DNA of 59,660 nt from a bacterium (GTDB lineage: Bacteria > Vulcanimicrobiota > Vulcanimicrobiia > Vulcanimicrobiales > Vulcanimicrobiaceae), in assembly GCA_021778415.1 (NCBI GenBank), contig JAJYCL010000018.1:1-59660 (forward strand), read 5' to 3'. Each line of letters starts with the position of its first letter. Within the stretch, counting starts at the first letter, position 1. Both the position numbers and the translations under genes were made by a program. The notes under the pieces were generated by a model. That model saw only the letters and a program-made list of their open reading frames with translations. It had not been told where the DNA came from and ran no database searches. Positions 24,707-33,412 of this stretch are shown here, piece after piece.

Positions 24707-25657
24707 CTATCTGCCGGCCCCGCTCGTCCAGCTTGAGATATCGGGGGAATCAAGCGGTACTTCACCTGGAAACTCGGTGATCCCGGATTGGAGTCTCCAC
24801 TGTGCGAGTAATTCTTCGGAGTGATACGTCGTTGCCGAGAGATCGCGAATCCACACGCGACCAAGTTGACGGTCATCTAATCCCGTCGTCATCACCGCTA
24901 TGGCATAGGGTGCATTGGGTTCGTAGACGATGCCGACGTCATTGAGTGTGTCGTGAAACGACCCGGTTTTATGCGCAATAAGCGTACCGGATGGAAGCGG
25001 TTCCGGGAGCAGCGAATCGAATTCATCGTGTTCTAAAATCGCGATCATTTCATGCGAGGCCCAAGGATCGACGAGCTTTCCGCGTGCCATCATCGCTAAG
25101 AGACGCACCATATCCGCCGGCGTGGAGCGAAGCGCGGTGCGAACGGACCAATGATTGGTGCGAATCGGCCCGGTGAGCACCGTGTGTTCAAGGCCGAGGG
25201 AGAGCATCGTTGCATTGACATTCGTCCGCCCGACCAAGCGAAGAAGCATATTTGCGGCTGTGTTATCGCTGACATCGATCATGTCGCGCAACAGTTGGCT
25301 CACCGTATAGGGCGCACCCGACGGGGCGTGCGCGAGCTCGCCGTAGCCGTCGTCACGATCGGTGTTCCGTACATGAACGATGGTGTGAAAATCAAAACGC
25401 CCGGCTTCAAGCTGACGAAAAACTTCGACCATGATCGGAACTTTGATCGTCGATGCTGCCGGCATCGGTGTCGCCGCACGGACGCCTACGCGATATCCCG
25501 TCGTGAGATCCTCGATATCGACCGCGACTTGCCCCGGAGCGTGCGCTGCAAGCGCATCAATGCGCGCGTGAAGGAGGGCGATTGGCTCCGGCACGGCGAG
25601 GGCGGGCAGCGGAGCGAGGAGGAGAAGGGTGAGAACGGCGGTGACAATTCGGCTCAA
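24707..25657 (-). CDS. Secreted class-A-like serine hydrolase (beta-lactamase fold) lacking Glu166
   Basis: 316 residues with a signal peptide (cleavage near A-L-A at 21). The penicillin-interactive motifs are S69-T-I-K72, S130-D-N and K230-T-G. In class A beta-lactamases Glu166 lies 36 residues after the SDN Ser; here that stretch reads L-T-G-P-I-R-T-N, with no Glu. It is therefore more likely a DD-peptidase or other acyl-serine hydrolase than an efficient beta-lactamase. The start overlaps the stop of the BMP permease gene (ATGA), making it the fifth gene of that transporter operon. Confidence 0.85.
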   Translation of the reverse strand: MSRIVTAVLTLLLLAPLPALAVPEPIALLHARIDALAAHAPGQVAVDIEDLTTGYRVGVRAATPMPAASTIKVPIMVEVFRQLEAGRFDFHTIVHVRNTDRDDGYGELAHAPSGAPYTVSQLLRDMIDVSDNTAANMLLRLVGRTNVNATMLSLGLEHTVLTGPIRTNHWSVRTALRSTPADMVRLLAMMARGKLVDPWASHEMIAILEHDEFDSLLPEPLPSGTLIAHKTGSFHDTLNDVGIVYEPNAPYAIAVMTTGLDDRQLGRVWIRDLSATTYHSEELLAQWRLQSGITEFPGEVPLDSPDISSWTSGAGR

Positions 25658-26517
25658 TACGGTACTCCATCGGCCACGGGTGCCGCCTTGCGCCCGGCAG
25701 CACCGACAAGGGCGATGAGGGCGGCGACATACGGTAAGGCTTCAAAGACATCCGTTGGCAGCCAAGAGATATGTCCCTGCAATTGGATCTGCAATGCTTG
25801 GAGTAGGCCGAACAGTAAGCAGGCTGCAAAGGCGCCCAGCGGATTCCAGCGGCCGAAGATAATTGCGGCTAGCGCAATAAAGCCGCGGCCAGCCGTCATA
25901 CCATCGCTGTAGAGATTCAATTCTCCCACCGAGAGAAAAGCGCCGGCAAAACCTGCGAACGCCCCGCTCATGGTGACCGCCATGACACGAAGGGCAAGCG
26001 GGTTGAGCCCTGCCGCTGCAACGGCTTTGGGATTCTCGCCGCAGGCACGAATGCGTAAACCCCATGGCGTCGCCGAAAGAAACCATTGCATCCCAACGGC
26101 GGCGACGGGTGCAAGCCAAACGAGGTAGCGATAATTTTCGCCCATTGAATGAACTTGCGGCGATGCACCCGGCTGATTGAAGAGCAGCATTAATCCGTAG
26201 GCCGCGCCACCAAGGCAGAGGATGTTGAGCCCCGTGCCGGCGACGATCTGATCAACTTTGAAGCGCGTCGCAAGAAAGCCGAGGAGCCAGCCGACGATAG
26301 CGCCGCCGATGATGCCGATGAGCAAGCCGAACAGCGGTTGTCCGGTGTAATACGTTGCCACCGCAGCGGAAAACGCTCCGGCCGTCATCATGCCTTCAAG
26401 GCCGATATTGATCACGCCGGAACGTTCGGATAATGTGCCGCCGAGTGCGGCATAAATCATCGGCGTCGCTTTCACGAAAGTGAGCCAAACCACGCCGATA
26501 AGCAATGCGAGCGTCAT
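25654..26517 (-). CDS. BMP/nucleoside-type ABC transporter permease 2
   Basis: 287-residue inner-membrane permease of the branched-chain/simple-sugar permease family (YufQ/NupQ group). It has about nine hydrophobic helices. The conserved block S-G-V-I-N-I-G-L-E-G-M-M near 33-44 and the F-G-R-W-N-P segment late in the protein are typical of the nucleoside importers. Both ends overlap neighbours by 4 bases. It pairs with the permease encoded just upstream. Confidence 0.92.
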   Translation of the reverse strand: MTLALLIGVVWLTFVKATPMIYAALGGTLSERSGVINIGLEGMMTAGAFSAAVATYYTGQPLFGLLIGIIGGAIVGWLLGFLATRFKVDQIVAGTGLNILCLGGAAYGLMLLFNQPGASPQVHSMGENYRYLVWLAPVAAVGMQWFLSATPWGLRIRACGENPKAVAAAGLNPLALRVMAVTMSGAFAGFAGAFLSVGELNLYSDGMTAGRGFIALAAIIFGRWNPLGAFAACLLFGLLQALQIQLQGHISWLPTDVFEALPYVAALIALVGAAGRKAAPVADGVPY

Positions 26518-27530
26518 ACTGCAGCCGTCCTTTTGGTGACGATATACCGGCGCGCAGCAAGCACTAAAATAATCGCGCCTTCGATGACATGAATAGCATC
26601 TTTGGGAACTTGCGCCGACGCTTGCATGGCCAGGCCGCCGGATTCAAGTGCCCCGAAGCCAAGTGCAGCAACGCAAATCCAAAACGGATTCAGCTCTCCC
26701 ACTAACGCCACGGCAATTGCCGTGAACCCATAGCCCGGTGAAAGCGCCGTATTAAAGCGATGCAGCATCCCGCCGACAATCGTGGCTCCGCCAAGTCCGG
26801 CGCATGCACCGGAGAGGCCAAGTGCGATGATCGATAAGCGCGCAATGTTGACGCCGCTCCGCCGTGCCGCTTCCGGTGCGTCGCCCATTGCGCGCAGATC
26901 GAAGCCGAACACCGTCTTTTGCAACACGATAAAAATGACAACCGCTAATCCAATGGCCAGGAGTGGAGCGATGGAAAGCCGCGTGCCGGGGAGTAACGAT
27001 GGCAAGAATGCCACCGGAAGCAGCGGTGCCGTTTCAGCACCGGATGCCAGCGGGCTTTTCCATGGACCGTTGACGAGCGCAAGGGCAACAAAGCCGGCAA
27101 CAAAATTGAGCATCAGCGTTGCGATCACTTCGCTGGCACCGAAGCGCGCTTTCATCCAACCGGCAATAGCGCCCCAGATTCCGCCACCGAGCATCCCCGC
27201 AACGAGCATCGCCGAGATCGCAATGATCGGCGGAGCATTGAAATTCGCACCGAGCGCACCGGCAAAAAGACCGCCCATAATGAGTTGCCCTTCCGCTCCG
27301 ATGTTAAAGAGGCCGGAGCGAAAGGCAAGGCAGATTCCGAGCGCCGGAAAGAGCAGTGCCGTCGTTTGCACGAGCGTCTCGCCGATTTCCGATCGGCCGC
27401 CAAACGCGCCGAACAGTAATGCCGAAAAGCCGTCGATCGGACTGACACCGGCGAGCAGCATTGTTAGCGAACCGATGATCAGGACGATGCCAATGGCAAT
27501 GATCGGCTCGAGTTGTAAACGATGCTTCAT
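26514..27530 (-). CDS. BMP/nucleoside-type ABC transporter permease 1
   Basis: 338-residue permease of the YufP/NupP group. It has an N-terminal helix, then the L-F-N-I-G-A-E-G-Q-L-I-M-G-G signature near 75-88, and the R-S-G-V-N-I-A-R cytoplasmic loop near 225. About 9-10 helices are visible. Overlaps of 4 bases on both sides show translational coupling with the ATPase and permease 2. Confidence 0.92.
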   Translation of the reverse strand: MKHRLQLEPIIAIGIVLIIGSLTMLLAGVSPIDGFSALLFGAFGGRSEIGETLVQTTALLFPALGICLAFRSGLFNIGAEGQLIMGGLFAGALGANFNAPPIIAISAMLVAGMLGGGIWGAIAGWMKARFGASEVIATLMLNFVAGFVALALVNGPWKSPLASGAETAPLLPVAFLPSLLPGTRLSIAPLLAIGLAVVIFIVLQKTVFGFDLRAMGDAPEAARRSGVNIARLSIIALGLSGACAGLGGATIVGGMLHRFNTALSPGYGFTAIAVALVGELNPFWICVAALGFGALESGGLAMQASAQVPKDAIHVIEGAIILVLAARRYIVTKRTAAV

Positions 27531-28954
27531 GTTCCTCCCGCCATTAAACGGCCGATACGAGCTCGATCCAGCGTTGCTCGTGTGAACGTCCCGCGAATTT
27601 CTCCGCGGAAAAGCACGAGGACGCGATCGGCGACTGCTAATATTTCATCCAAATCAAAGGAGATCAGCAGAATGGCAATACCGTCGTTGCGCGCTTGAAT
27701 CAGTCGCGACTGAACGAGAGCGGCCGCTCCCACATCGATACCGCGTGTTGGATTATAGGCGAGTAAAAAATGAGGGGAATCGAGTAGCGATCGTCCGACG
27801 ACAATTTTTTGCTGGTTGCCACCGGAGAGCGAGCGAAGCGGAAGATCGATATTCGTCGGGCGAACATCGAAATCGCGGACGACGGTCTCTGCGGCTTGCC
27901 GCATCGTCGTTCGGTTGAGCCAACCGCGAGGGGCATTTGCGGCCGCATGTTGGCGTGAAAGCAACATGTTTTCACAGACGGACCATCCGGGAACGACGGC
28001 TTCGCGTAATCGGTCCTGGGGAATTGCAGCGATCCGCGGATCTTTGACCGCAAACGTCACCGAGCCATCGAAATCGCACAGGCCAAGGATGGCATCGGCG
28101 ATGGCTGTTTGTCCGTTGCCTTCGACGCCGGCAATCCCGACGATTTCACCCGAACCGACATCCATGGCAAGGTGTGAGACGGTCGAATCATCGACTTGGG
28201 CCGTGAGATCGGTGACGTGCAAGCACGGGAGAACATCGTGCGCCTTTCGGCTCGCTAATGCCGGAATTTCACCACCGATCATCATCGTTGCGATTTCGCC
28301 TATCGAGGTTTCTGCCGTCTCCTTCGTTGCGATCATGCTCCCGTGGCGCAGCACCGTTACGCGGCTGGCGTAGTCGAGCACTTCTTGTAATTTATGCGTG
28401 ACGACGAGAACGGCGGTACCATGAGTACTGAGCGCAACGACGATGCGAAAAAACGAGGCGATTTCATCCGGAGCAAGTGCCGCCGTCGGTTCATCGAGTA
28501 GGAGAACGGAGGGGCGACGTTCGAGTTCGCGCAGGAGTTCGACGCGCTGTTGGACGCCGACGGGAAGTGTATCGACGTAGGCATCGACATCGAGATCGAG
28601 CCCGTATTCACTGGCGCGTTCGGCAACGGAACGTCGTGCGGTCTGTGTGTCCAAGCGCAATCCTTTGCGCGGTTCGCGGCCGAGAATTATATTCTCCCAT
28701 ACACGCAATCGTCCGATGAGTTCAAAATGTTGATGCACGAGACCGACCGCGCCGATGGCTTCGACCGTGCCTTCGTCGGCGGCAAGCTCGCCATAGGCAA
28801 TTGCCGCAAGCGTAGATTTTCCGGCGCCATTTTCACCGACGAGTGCATGAATCTCACCGACGCGAACATCGAGATCAACGCCGCGAAGCGATTGCACGGG
28901 GCCAAAATGTTTATGAATATTGCGCAGGCGAAGTGCGATGTTCGGATCGGTCAA
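27527..28954 (-). CDS. BMP/nucleoside-type ABC transporter ATPase, tandem domains
   Basis: 475 residues with two ABC cassettes. The first has Walker A G-E-N-G-A-G-K-S-T near 38, a divergent signature V-G-V-Q-Q-R-V-E and Walker B L-L-L-D-E-P. The second has a degenerate Walker A (G-V-E-G-N-G-Q-T) near 260, intact signature L-S-G-G-N-Q-Q-K, and Walker B with Asn (L-L-A-Y-N-P-T). One competent site and one degenerate site are usual in this sugar/nucleoside class. It is coupled to both neighbours by ATGA overlaps. Confidence 0.93.
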   Translation of the reverse strand: MTDPNIALRLRNIHKHFGPVQSLRGVDLDVRVGEIHALVGENGAGKSTLAAIAYGELAADEGTVEAIGAVGLVHQHFELIGRLRVWENIILGREPRKGLRLDTQTARRSVAERASEYGLDLDVDAYVDTLPVGVQQRVELLRELERRPSVLLLDEPTAALAPDEIASFFRIVVALSTHGTAVLVVTHKLQEVLDYASRVTVLRHGSMIATKETAETSIGEIATMMIGGEIPALASRKAHDVLPCLHVTDLTAQVDDSTVSHLAMDVGSGEIVGIAGVEGNGQTAIADAILGLCDFDGSVTFAVKDPRIAAIPQDRLREAVVPGWSVCENMLLSRQHAAANAPRGWLNRTTMRQAAETVVRDFDVRPTNIDLPLRSLSGGNQQKIVVGRSLLDSPHFLLAYNPTRGIDVGAAALVQSRLIQARNDGIAILLISFDLDEILAVADRVLVLFRGEIRGTFTRATLDRARIGRLMAGGT

Positions 28955-29973
28955 AGGGGCACCGTCTTAAATGTACTGAGGGCTTCGCGCGTATCGGGGG
29001 GCACGATACGTCCATCGATGATCGCGCGTTTGATTGCGGCGAGCCGAGCCAAATTCGCTTTGCCGATCTCGTGCTTCGTATAAGCGAAGTTCGTCAAACT
29101 GATGGCACCGTCTTTGAGGCCGAGCTCTAAGTGGCCCTGAAGCGGTTGGTGGAGCTGGATCGCTCGAGCGACATCAAAGACGGCGACATCGACGCGTTTG
29201 ACCATCGATGTCAATACTTTTCCGGGAACGAGGCTATCCTGGTTGGAATCGACGCCGATGACGAAATCGTGGCGATGATTTTTGACTTCATCCATCACCC
29301 CGAGGCCGGCTTTTCCAGCCGCCGCATAGATGATATCGTCTCCGCTGTTATACAGGACACCGGCGATTTCTTTGCCGGCTGCAACGTCTTCAAATGACCC
29401 GATATATTTCACGTCGACATGAATCGACGGGTCGATCTCGCGAGCCCCGGCGATGTAGCCGGCTTCAAATTTGCGCAAGAGCGGAATATCTTGTCCGCCC
29501 ATAAAGGCGATGCGATGCGTCTTGCTGACCATCGCAGCTAACGCGCCGGCAAGAAACGATCCGTCTTGTTCCTTAAACGTCACCGATAAAACATTTGGCT
29601 CATCGACGACGGCGTCGACAATGGCATAGTGTTGCTGCGGATTTCCCTTCGCAACATCATCGAGATCGCGGCTCATCAAGAATCCGATGGCGTAGACCAT
29701 ATTGAAGTGGCCGCTCGAAAGTGCGATGAGATTCGGTTGGTAATCGGCAGCCGAGCGCGATTGCAAGACTTGAATATACGCGCCTAAGGATTTGCGTGCG
29801 GCAAGTAGCCCGCGATAGGCCGAATCGTTAAACGATTTATCGCCGAGTCCACCGATATCGGTCACCATCCCGAGTTCGAGTTGACCCGGATGAGGGCCGA
29901 CGCGACGCGTGCAAGCCACCGGGCCTAGCAGCACGGCGGTCGCGACGAGGGCAAGAAGTACCAGCCTGCGCAT
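28951..29973 (-). CDS. BMP-family (Med) substrate-binding lipoprotein
   Basis: 340 residues from ATG 29973; longer frames add an Arg-rich leader without homology. The signal ends G-P-V-A-C, an imperfect lipobox. The mature part has the PBP1/BMP signatures G-M-V-T-D-I-G-G-L-G-D-K-S-F-N-D-S-A-Y near 43-61 and V-I-G-V-D-S-N-Q-D late. Relatives bind nucleosides, purines or autoinducer-type ligands. It is the first gene of the five-gene transporter operon and is divergent from the DUF5069 gene 58 bases away, where the promoter should lie. Confidence 0.9.
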   Translation of the reverse strand: MRRLVLLALVATAVLLGPVACTRRVGPHPGQLELGMVTDIGGLGDKSFNDSAYRGLLAARKSLGAYIQVLQSRSAADYQPNLIALSSGHFNMVYAIGFLMSRDLDDVAKGNPQQHYAIVDAVVDEPNVLSVTFKEQDGSFLAGALAAMVSKTHRIAFMGGQDIPLLRKFEAGYIAGAREIDPSIHVDVKYIGSFEDVAAGKEIAGVLYNSGDDIIYAAAGKAGLGVMDEVKNHRHDFVIGVDSNQDSLVPGKVLTSMVKRVDVAVFDVARAIQLHQPLQGHLELGLKDGAISLTNFAYTKHEIGKANLARLAAIKRAIIDGRIVPPDTREALSTFKTVPL

Positions 29974-30031
29974 TTCGCCACAAGTACGCACAACCGGAAG
30001 CCGATGCCTTCGTCGCGAATGTGCCGCTGCT

Positions 30032-30484
30032 ATGGAATCTGTGAACCTTCGGGATTCGGTCCCGCGTCGCTGGAGCGAGCAACTCGGCGGAATACGCTGG
30101 TTGCCTCGGCTCATCGATAAGGCCCGGTCGGCGATTGAGGGTCAGCTGGGCGCCTATCTTTTTGGGCAATCCCCGGTCGACACCGCGTTGCTCAAAGCGC
30201 TTGGCCTTTCTCATCGAGCGTTCGCTTCGATGGTTCGCGATGCTTCCGATGATACGGCGGTGTTGAGCGCACTACAGGCGGCGGTCCCGGATGGCCTCGA
30301 GCGCGCGCGTGCGTGGAGTGCTCGGCTTCCCCGTTCGCATCGTCTCTTTTTAATGATCATCGATATCGATGATGGCTACACCGGCGGACCGTTGGCAAAA
30401 CGTCTGATGAATCTGCTTTCGAATCCTTTTACTGCCGTTGTGAAACGTGCGAAGCCATCTCGCGCTGCGGAGTTTTCACCGTGA
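30032..30484 (+). CDS. DUF5069-containing protein
   Basis: About 150 residues from ATG 30032. Residues 1-85 match the DUF5069 pattern: an R-D-S-V-P-R-R-W start, G-G-I-x-W-L-P-R-L-I-D-K-A-R, G-Q-L-G-A-Y-L-F-G and the D-x-x-L-L-K-A-L-G-L helix. The C-terminal 65 residues are less conserved. Function of the domain is unknown. The stop overlaps the arginase start (GTGA), so the two are coupled, hinting at a role near arginine or urea metabolism. Confidence 0.75.
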   Translation: MESVNLRDSVPRRWSEQLGGIRWLPRLIDKARSAIEGQLGAYLFGQSPVDTALLKALGLSHRAFASMVRDASDDTAVLSALQAAVPDGLERARAWSARLPRSHRLFLMIIDIDDGYTGGPLAKRLMNLLSNPFTAVVKRAKPSRAAEFSP

Positions 30485-31350
30485 ATCATCGAGTTGATAT
30501 TTTCGGCGTTCCGATGGATCTCGGCGCAAGTCGGCGGGGTGTCGATATGGGGCCTTCGGCAGTTCGCTATGCGAGGCTACACGATAAACTTCGTAGTATC
30601 GGGATCGAGCAGATTATCGATCACGGCAACCTCCACGTTCCGATTCGCGAAGCGCTCACCGTCGATAATGCCCAGGCAAAATATCTCGATGTGATTCGCG
30701 CCGTCTGCGATGAACTCGCAGGTTTGGTGGATACGAGCGTGCGCGAAGGTGGTTTTCCCGTTGTCGTCGGCGGCGATCATTCAATTGCGATGGGAACGCT
30801 CGAAGGTTTAACGCGAACGCGCGGCGCGGCACCCGGCATCGTGTGGATTGATGCGCACAGCGATATCAACAGCCCGCAGAGTTCACCATCGGGGAACGTC
30901 CATGGAATGCCGTTGTGGTTTGCATTAGAAAATGGCTTTGCACTTCGCGATCATACGGTGCAGATCGGATTGCGCGATGTCGATGTCCATGAGAAAAAAA
31001 TATTGCGCGAATCGGGTGTGAAAGCATTCTCGATGACGGATGTCGATAAACTCGGGATGATGCGCGTGATGGAAGAAGCCATTGCTATTGCCGGCGCGGG
31101 TTCACGCCCGATTCATGTGTCATTCGATATGGATGGCATCGATCCGAGCGAAGCACCGGGGACCGGCACGCAAGTCAAAGGCGGCCTTTCCTATCGTGAA
31201 GCGCATTTGGCCATGGAGATGCTCGCCGAATCGGGGTTGCTTGGCAGTATCGAAACTGTGGAAATCAATCCCATTCTCGATGAGCGGAACAAAACGGCCG
31301 CCCTCGCCGTCGGCTTGATCTGCTCAGGCTTGGGGAAATCCATTTTATAA
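30481..31350 (+). CDS. rocF: Arginase
   Basis: Hydrolyses L-arginine to ornithine and urea with a dinuclear Mn centre. 289 residues. Metal motifs are G-G-D-H-S near 97-101, I-D-A-H-S-D near 122-127 and D-M-D-G-I-D-P-S near 219-226. The G-N-V-H-G-M-P loop and the terminal E-I-N-P-I-L-D block favour arginase over agmatinase. GTG 30481 overlaps the DUF5069 stop. No urease or ornithine aminotransferase is in the window. Confidence 0.93.
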   Translation: MNHRVDIFGVPMDLGASRRGVDMGPSAVRYARLHDKLRSIGIEQIIDHGNLHVPIREALTVDNAQAKYLDVIRAVCDELAGLVDTSVREGGFPVVVGGDHSIAMGTLEGLTRTRGAAPGIVWIDAHSDINSPQSSPSGNVHGMPLWFALENGFALRDHTVQIGLRDVDVHEKKILRESGVKAFSMTDVDKLGMMRVMEEAIAIAGAGSRPIHVSFDMDGIDPSEAPGTGTQVKGGLSYREAHLAMEMLAESGLLGSIETVEINPILDERNKTAALAVGLICSGLGKSIL

Positions 31351-31474
31351 GGAGCGAGAGGAAGCCCATCCTTCACGTCGTATCGATGCGCCTTTGAGCG
31401 CGCCGTTCTTCCTAACTCAATGATCGTAATCCTCAGGCGGCTCTTTATAGCAGTGTTTTACGAGGAGTTAGGTT

Positions 31475-32575
31475 ATGCGATCTCTTAGCCGTATTGCTCT
31501 CGCGCTCGCAATTTTCGTTGCAATGAGCATTCCCGCGTTCGCGCAAAATCGCGGACATGGTTCGATATACTACTCGCAATCTGGACACCGCATCGGTTGG
31601 GCGCGGAGTCTGTCCAATGATAATGATGCAAACCATGTCGCGTTTGCGATGTGTCAAGGCGGCCAGATCGATGCCCGGTCGCTCAACGCGTTTAGCAATA
31701 AGCAAGGTGGTGTCTCCGCAACGGGCGCCGGGCCGGATCTCAATGTCGTCCTCAATGATTGTAGAAAAGTCATTAAATTCGATTCGAGTGCGAATCACCA
31801 ATGCGCCGGATTTGGCTATACACTTGATGGTCGTTTCTCCCGTGGCGTGCGCATGCGCGATGCAAATGGAGTGAGGAACAACCTCTCGTCTTGGCCCCAA
31901 GCATTTGTCGTGTGCAATGACGATGCTTCGGTCAGCGGATTCGATCGGTTCGTCCATGCGCTCGGCAATCTCGCGACTGCCTTGGGTGGCAATCGGCAAA
32001 ATTCCAACACACCCGTCAACCCGGTAGGATCGGTTTCGACGATTTCGTTTACGAACACGGCAAACTTGTCGATTTCGTTCAACCTCAAGTGCGATACCGA
32101 AACAACGTATCACCCATTCTCGATTGCCCCGAATACGACGCAGACATATGATTCGGCAAATTGGGGAGTGTCGTGCACGACCTATAACGTGCAGTTGATC
32201 ACGTCGAACAGCGACGGCAGTCAGACCCAAAATCAGCGGACTGAGCCGGCAGGTGGCCCGTATGCCATCGTCTTTAACGGCGATTCCTACGATATCGGCG
32301 CTGGATTAGCCCAGGCTGCACTCGTGGTTATCAATGATACGCAGCAATCGGTTGCCTTCTCGGTGGCATGTCCGAATGGTAACCCGACGATGCTCACTGT
32401 CGCCGTCGGAAGCCGCACGTCGAACATTCTCCCGTGTAGCCAGGGCGCGTTATTAACGCTGCAAACAGGCACCAACGCGAGTTCGACGACGAAAATTTAT
32501 CCCGTGAGTAATGGGCAGACGTATCATATTCACATTGATCCGAACCTCCAGTTGCTGACGCTCGTTCACACGTAG
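31475..32575 (+). CDS. Secreted protein with DUF4189-like N-terminal domain
   Basis: 366 residues with a clear signal peptide ending A-F-A at about 23. Residues 30-150 resemble DUF4189: G-W-A-R-S-L-S, a Cys-containing A-M-C-Q-G-G, V-I-K-F-D-S-S-A and N-H-Q-C-A-G-F-G-Y. Two beta-rich segments follow (about 185-275 and 275-365), each with a paired-Cys pattern (K-C...S-C and A-C...P-C), which look like a domain duplication. GAGGAG precedes the ATG. The stop overlaps the next gene start. Function unknown; likely periplasmic or surface. Confidence 0.7.
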   Translation: MRSLSRIALALAIFVAMSIPAFAQNRGHGSIYYSQSGHRIGWARSLSNDNDANHVAFAMCQGGQIDARSLNAFSNKQGGVSATGAGPDLNVVLNDCRKVIKFDSSANHQCAGFGYTLDGRFSRGVRMRDANGVRNNLSSWPQAFVVCNDDASVSGFDRFVHALGNLATALGGNRQNSNTPVNPVGSVSTISFTNTANLSISFNLKCDTETTYHPFSIAPNTTQTYDSANWGVSCTTYNVQLITSNSDGSQTQNQRTEPAGGPYAIVFNGDSYDIGAGLAQAALVVINDTQQSVAFSVACPNGNPTMLTVAVGSRTSNILPCSQGALLTLQTGTNASSTTKIYPVSNGQTYHIHIDPNLQLLTLVHT

Positions 32576-33384
32576 TGAATCTCTACGCGATTCCACCGTA
32601 TGTCTTGCTCGCGGTGGCAATTGTCGTCGCACCGATCGTTGTCTGCAGCGGCCAATGGTACGTCCATGGCCGTCTGCAGCTGCGAGCGTTCTTAGCAGAT
32701 AACGACGTCGCCGGATTCATCATCGCCGTCGTCGGAACATTATACGCCGTGCTCCTTGGCTTCATGACGGTGCAAGTGTGGCAACATTATGAGACGGCAC
32801 GCTTACATGTTTGGGCTGAGACCTCAAGTGCCGCAGATGTGTGGCACGATGCCGTTGGTTTGCCTGCAGCCGACCGTTCGCGTGTTCGTACCGATATGCT
32901 CAGCTATGCGCGCACGATGATCGACGATGAATGGCCGGCCATGAAATCCGGCCGGTTCGCGGTTCGCGGTGACGAACTGATCATGGATGCGACGACGGTC
33001 GTCGGCCAGTTGGTGCCGGCAAATGCGGGTGTCAGTAACGCGCAAAGTGCAGTCCTTGCACGACTCAATGAGCTTCATGATGCGCGGGCGACCCGTTTGG
33101 CGACGAACGCCGAGGCAATTTCCGGCTTCCAATGGACGGTACTTTTTATCGGCGCTATCGTCGTGCTTGCGTTTTGCTACGTTTTCAGCGTCTCAAACCT
33201 GGGATCGCATCTTTTGATGACTGCTTCGGTGACGATATTAATCGCCACGATGTTCGTGTTGCTCTTCGAACTGCAGTATCCGTTTCGCAGTCAACTTGGC
33301 ATTACGACGGAAGCGTGGAACGTCTTGATTACACACATCGATTCGATGGATCGCATGCCCGGTCCAATGTCCCAAATGCACTAA
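32575..33384 (+). CDS. DUF4239 (bestrophin-like) membrane protein
   Basis: 269 residues with N-terminal helices at about 8-28 and 45-67. A long soluble helical middle follows (T-S-S-A-A-D-V-W-H-D-A-V through H-D-A-R-A-T-R). Two C-terminal helices lie at about 187-207 and 213-232. The G-T-L-Y-A-V-L-L-G-F segment and the overall plan match DUF4239. GTG 32575 overlaps the upstream stop by one base, so it is coupled to the secreted DUF4189-like protein. Channel function is suggested only by the family name. Confidence 0.75.
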   Translation: MNLYAIPPYVLLAVAIVVAPIVVCSGQWYVHGRLQLRAFLADNDVAGFIIAVVGTLYAVLLGFMTVQVWQHYETARLHVWAETSSAADVWHDAVGLPAADRSRVRTDMLSYARTMIDDEWPAMKSGRFAVRGDELIMDATTVVGQLVPANAGVSNAQSAVLARLNELHDARATRLATNAEAISGFQWTVLFIGAIVVLAFCYVFSVSNLGSHLLMTASVTILIATMFVLLFELQYPFRSQLGITTEAWNVLITHIDSMDRMPGPMSQMH

Positions 33385-33412
33385 ATGGTCGATCGTTAAC
33401 GCGCAAACGGCG

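Noticed and set aside
24707-25657. Class A beta-lactamase resistance gene
   Set aside because: SxxK, SDN and KTG motifs are present but Glu166 is missing at the expected spacing, and the gene belongs to a transporter operon.
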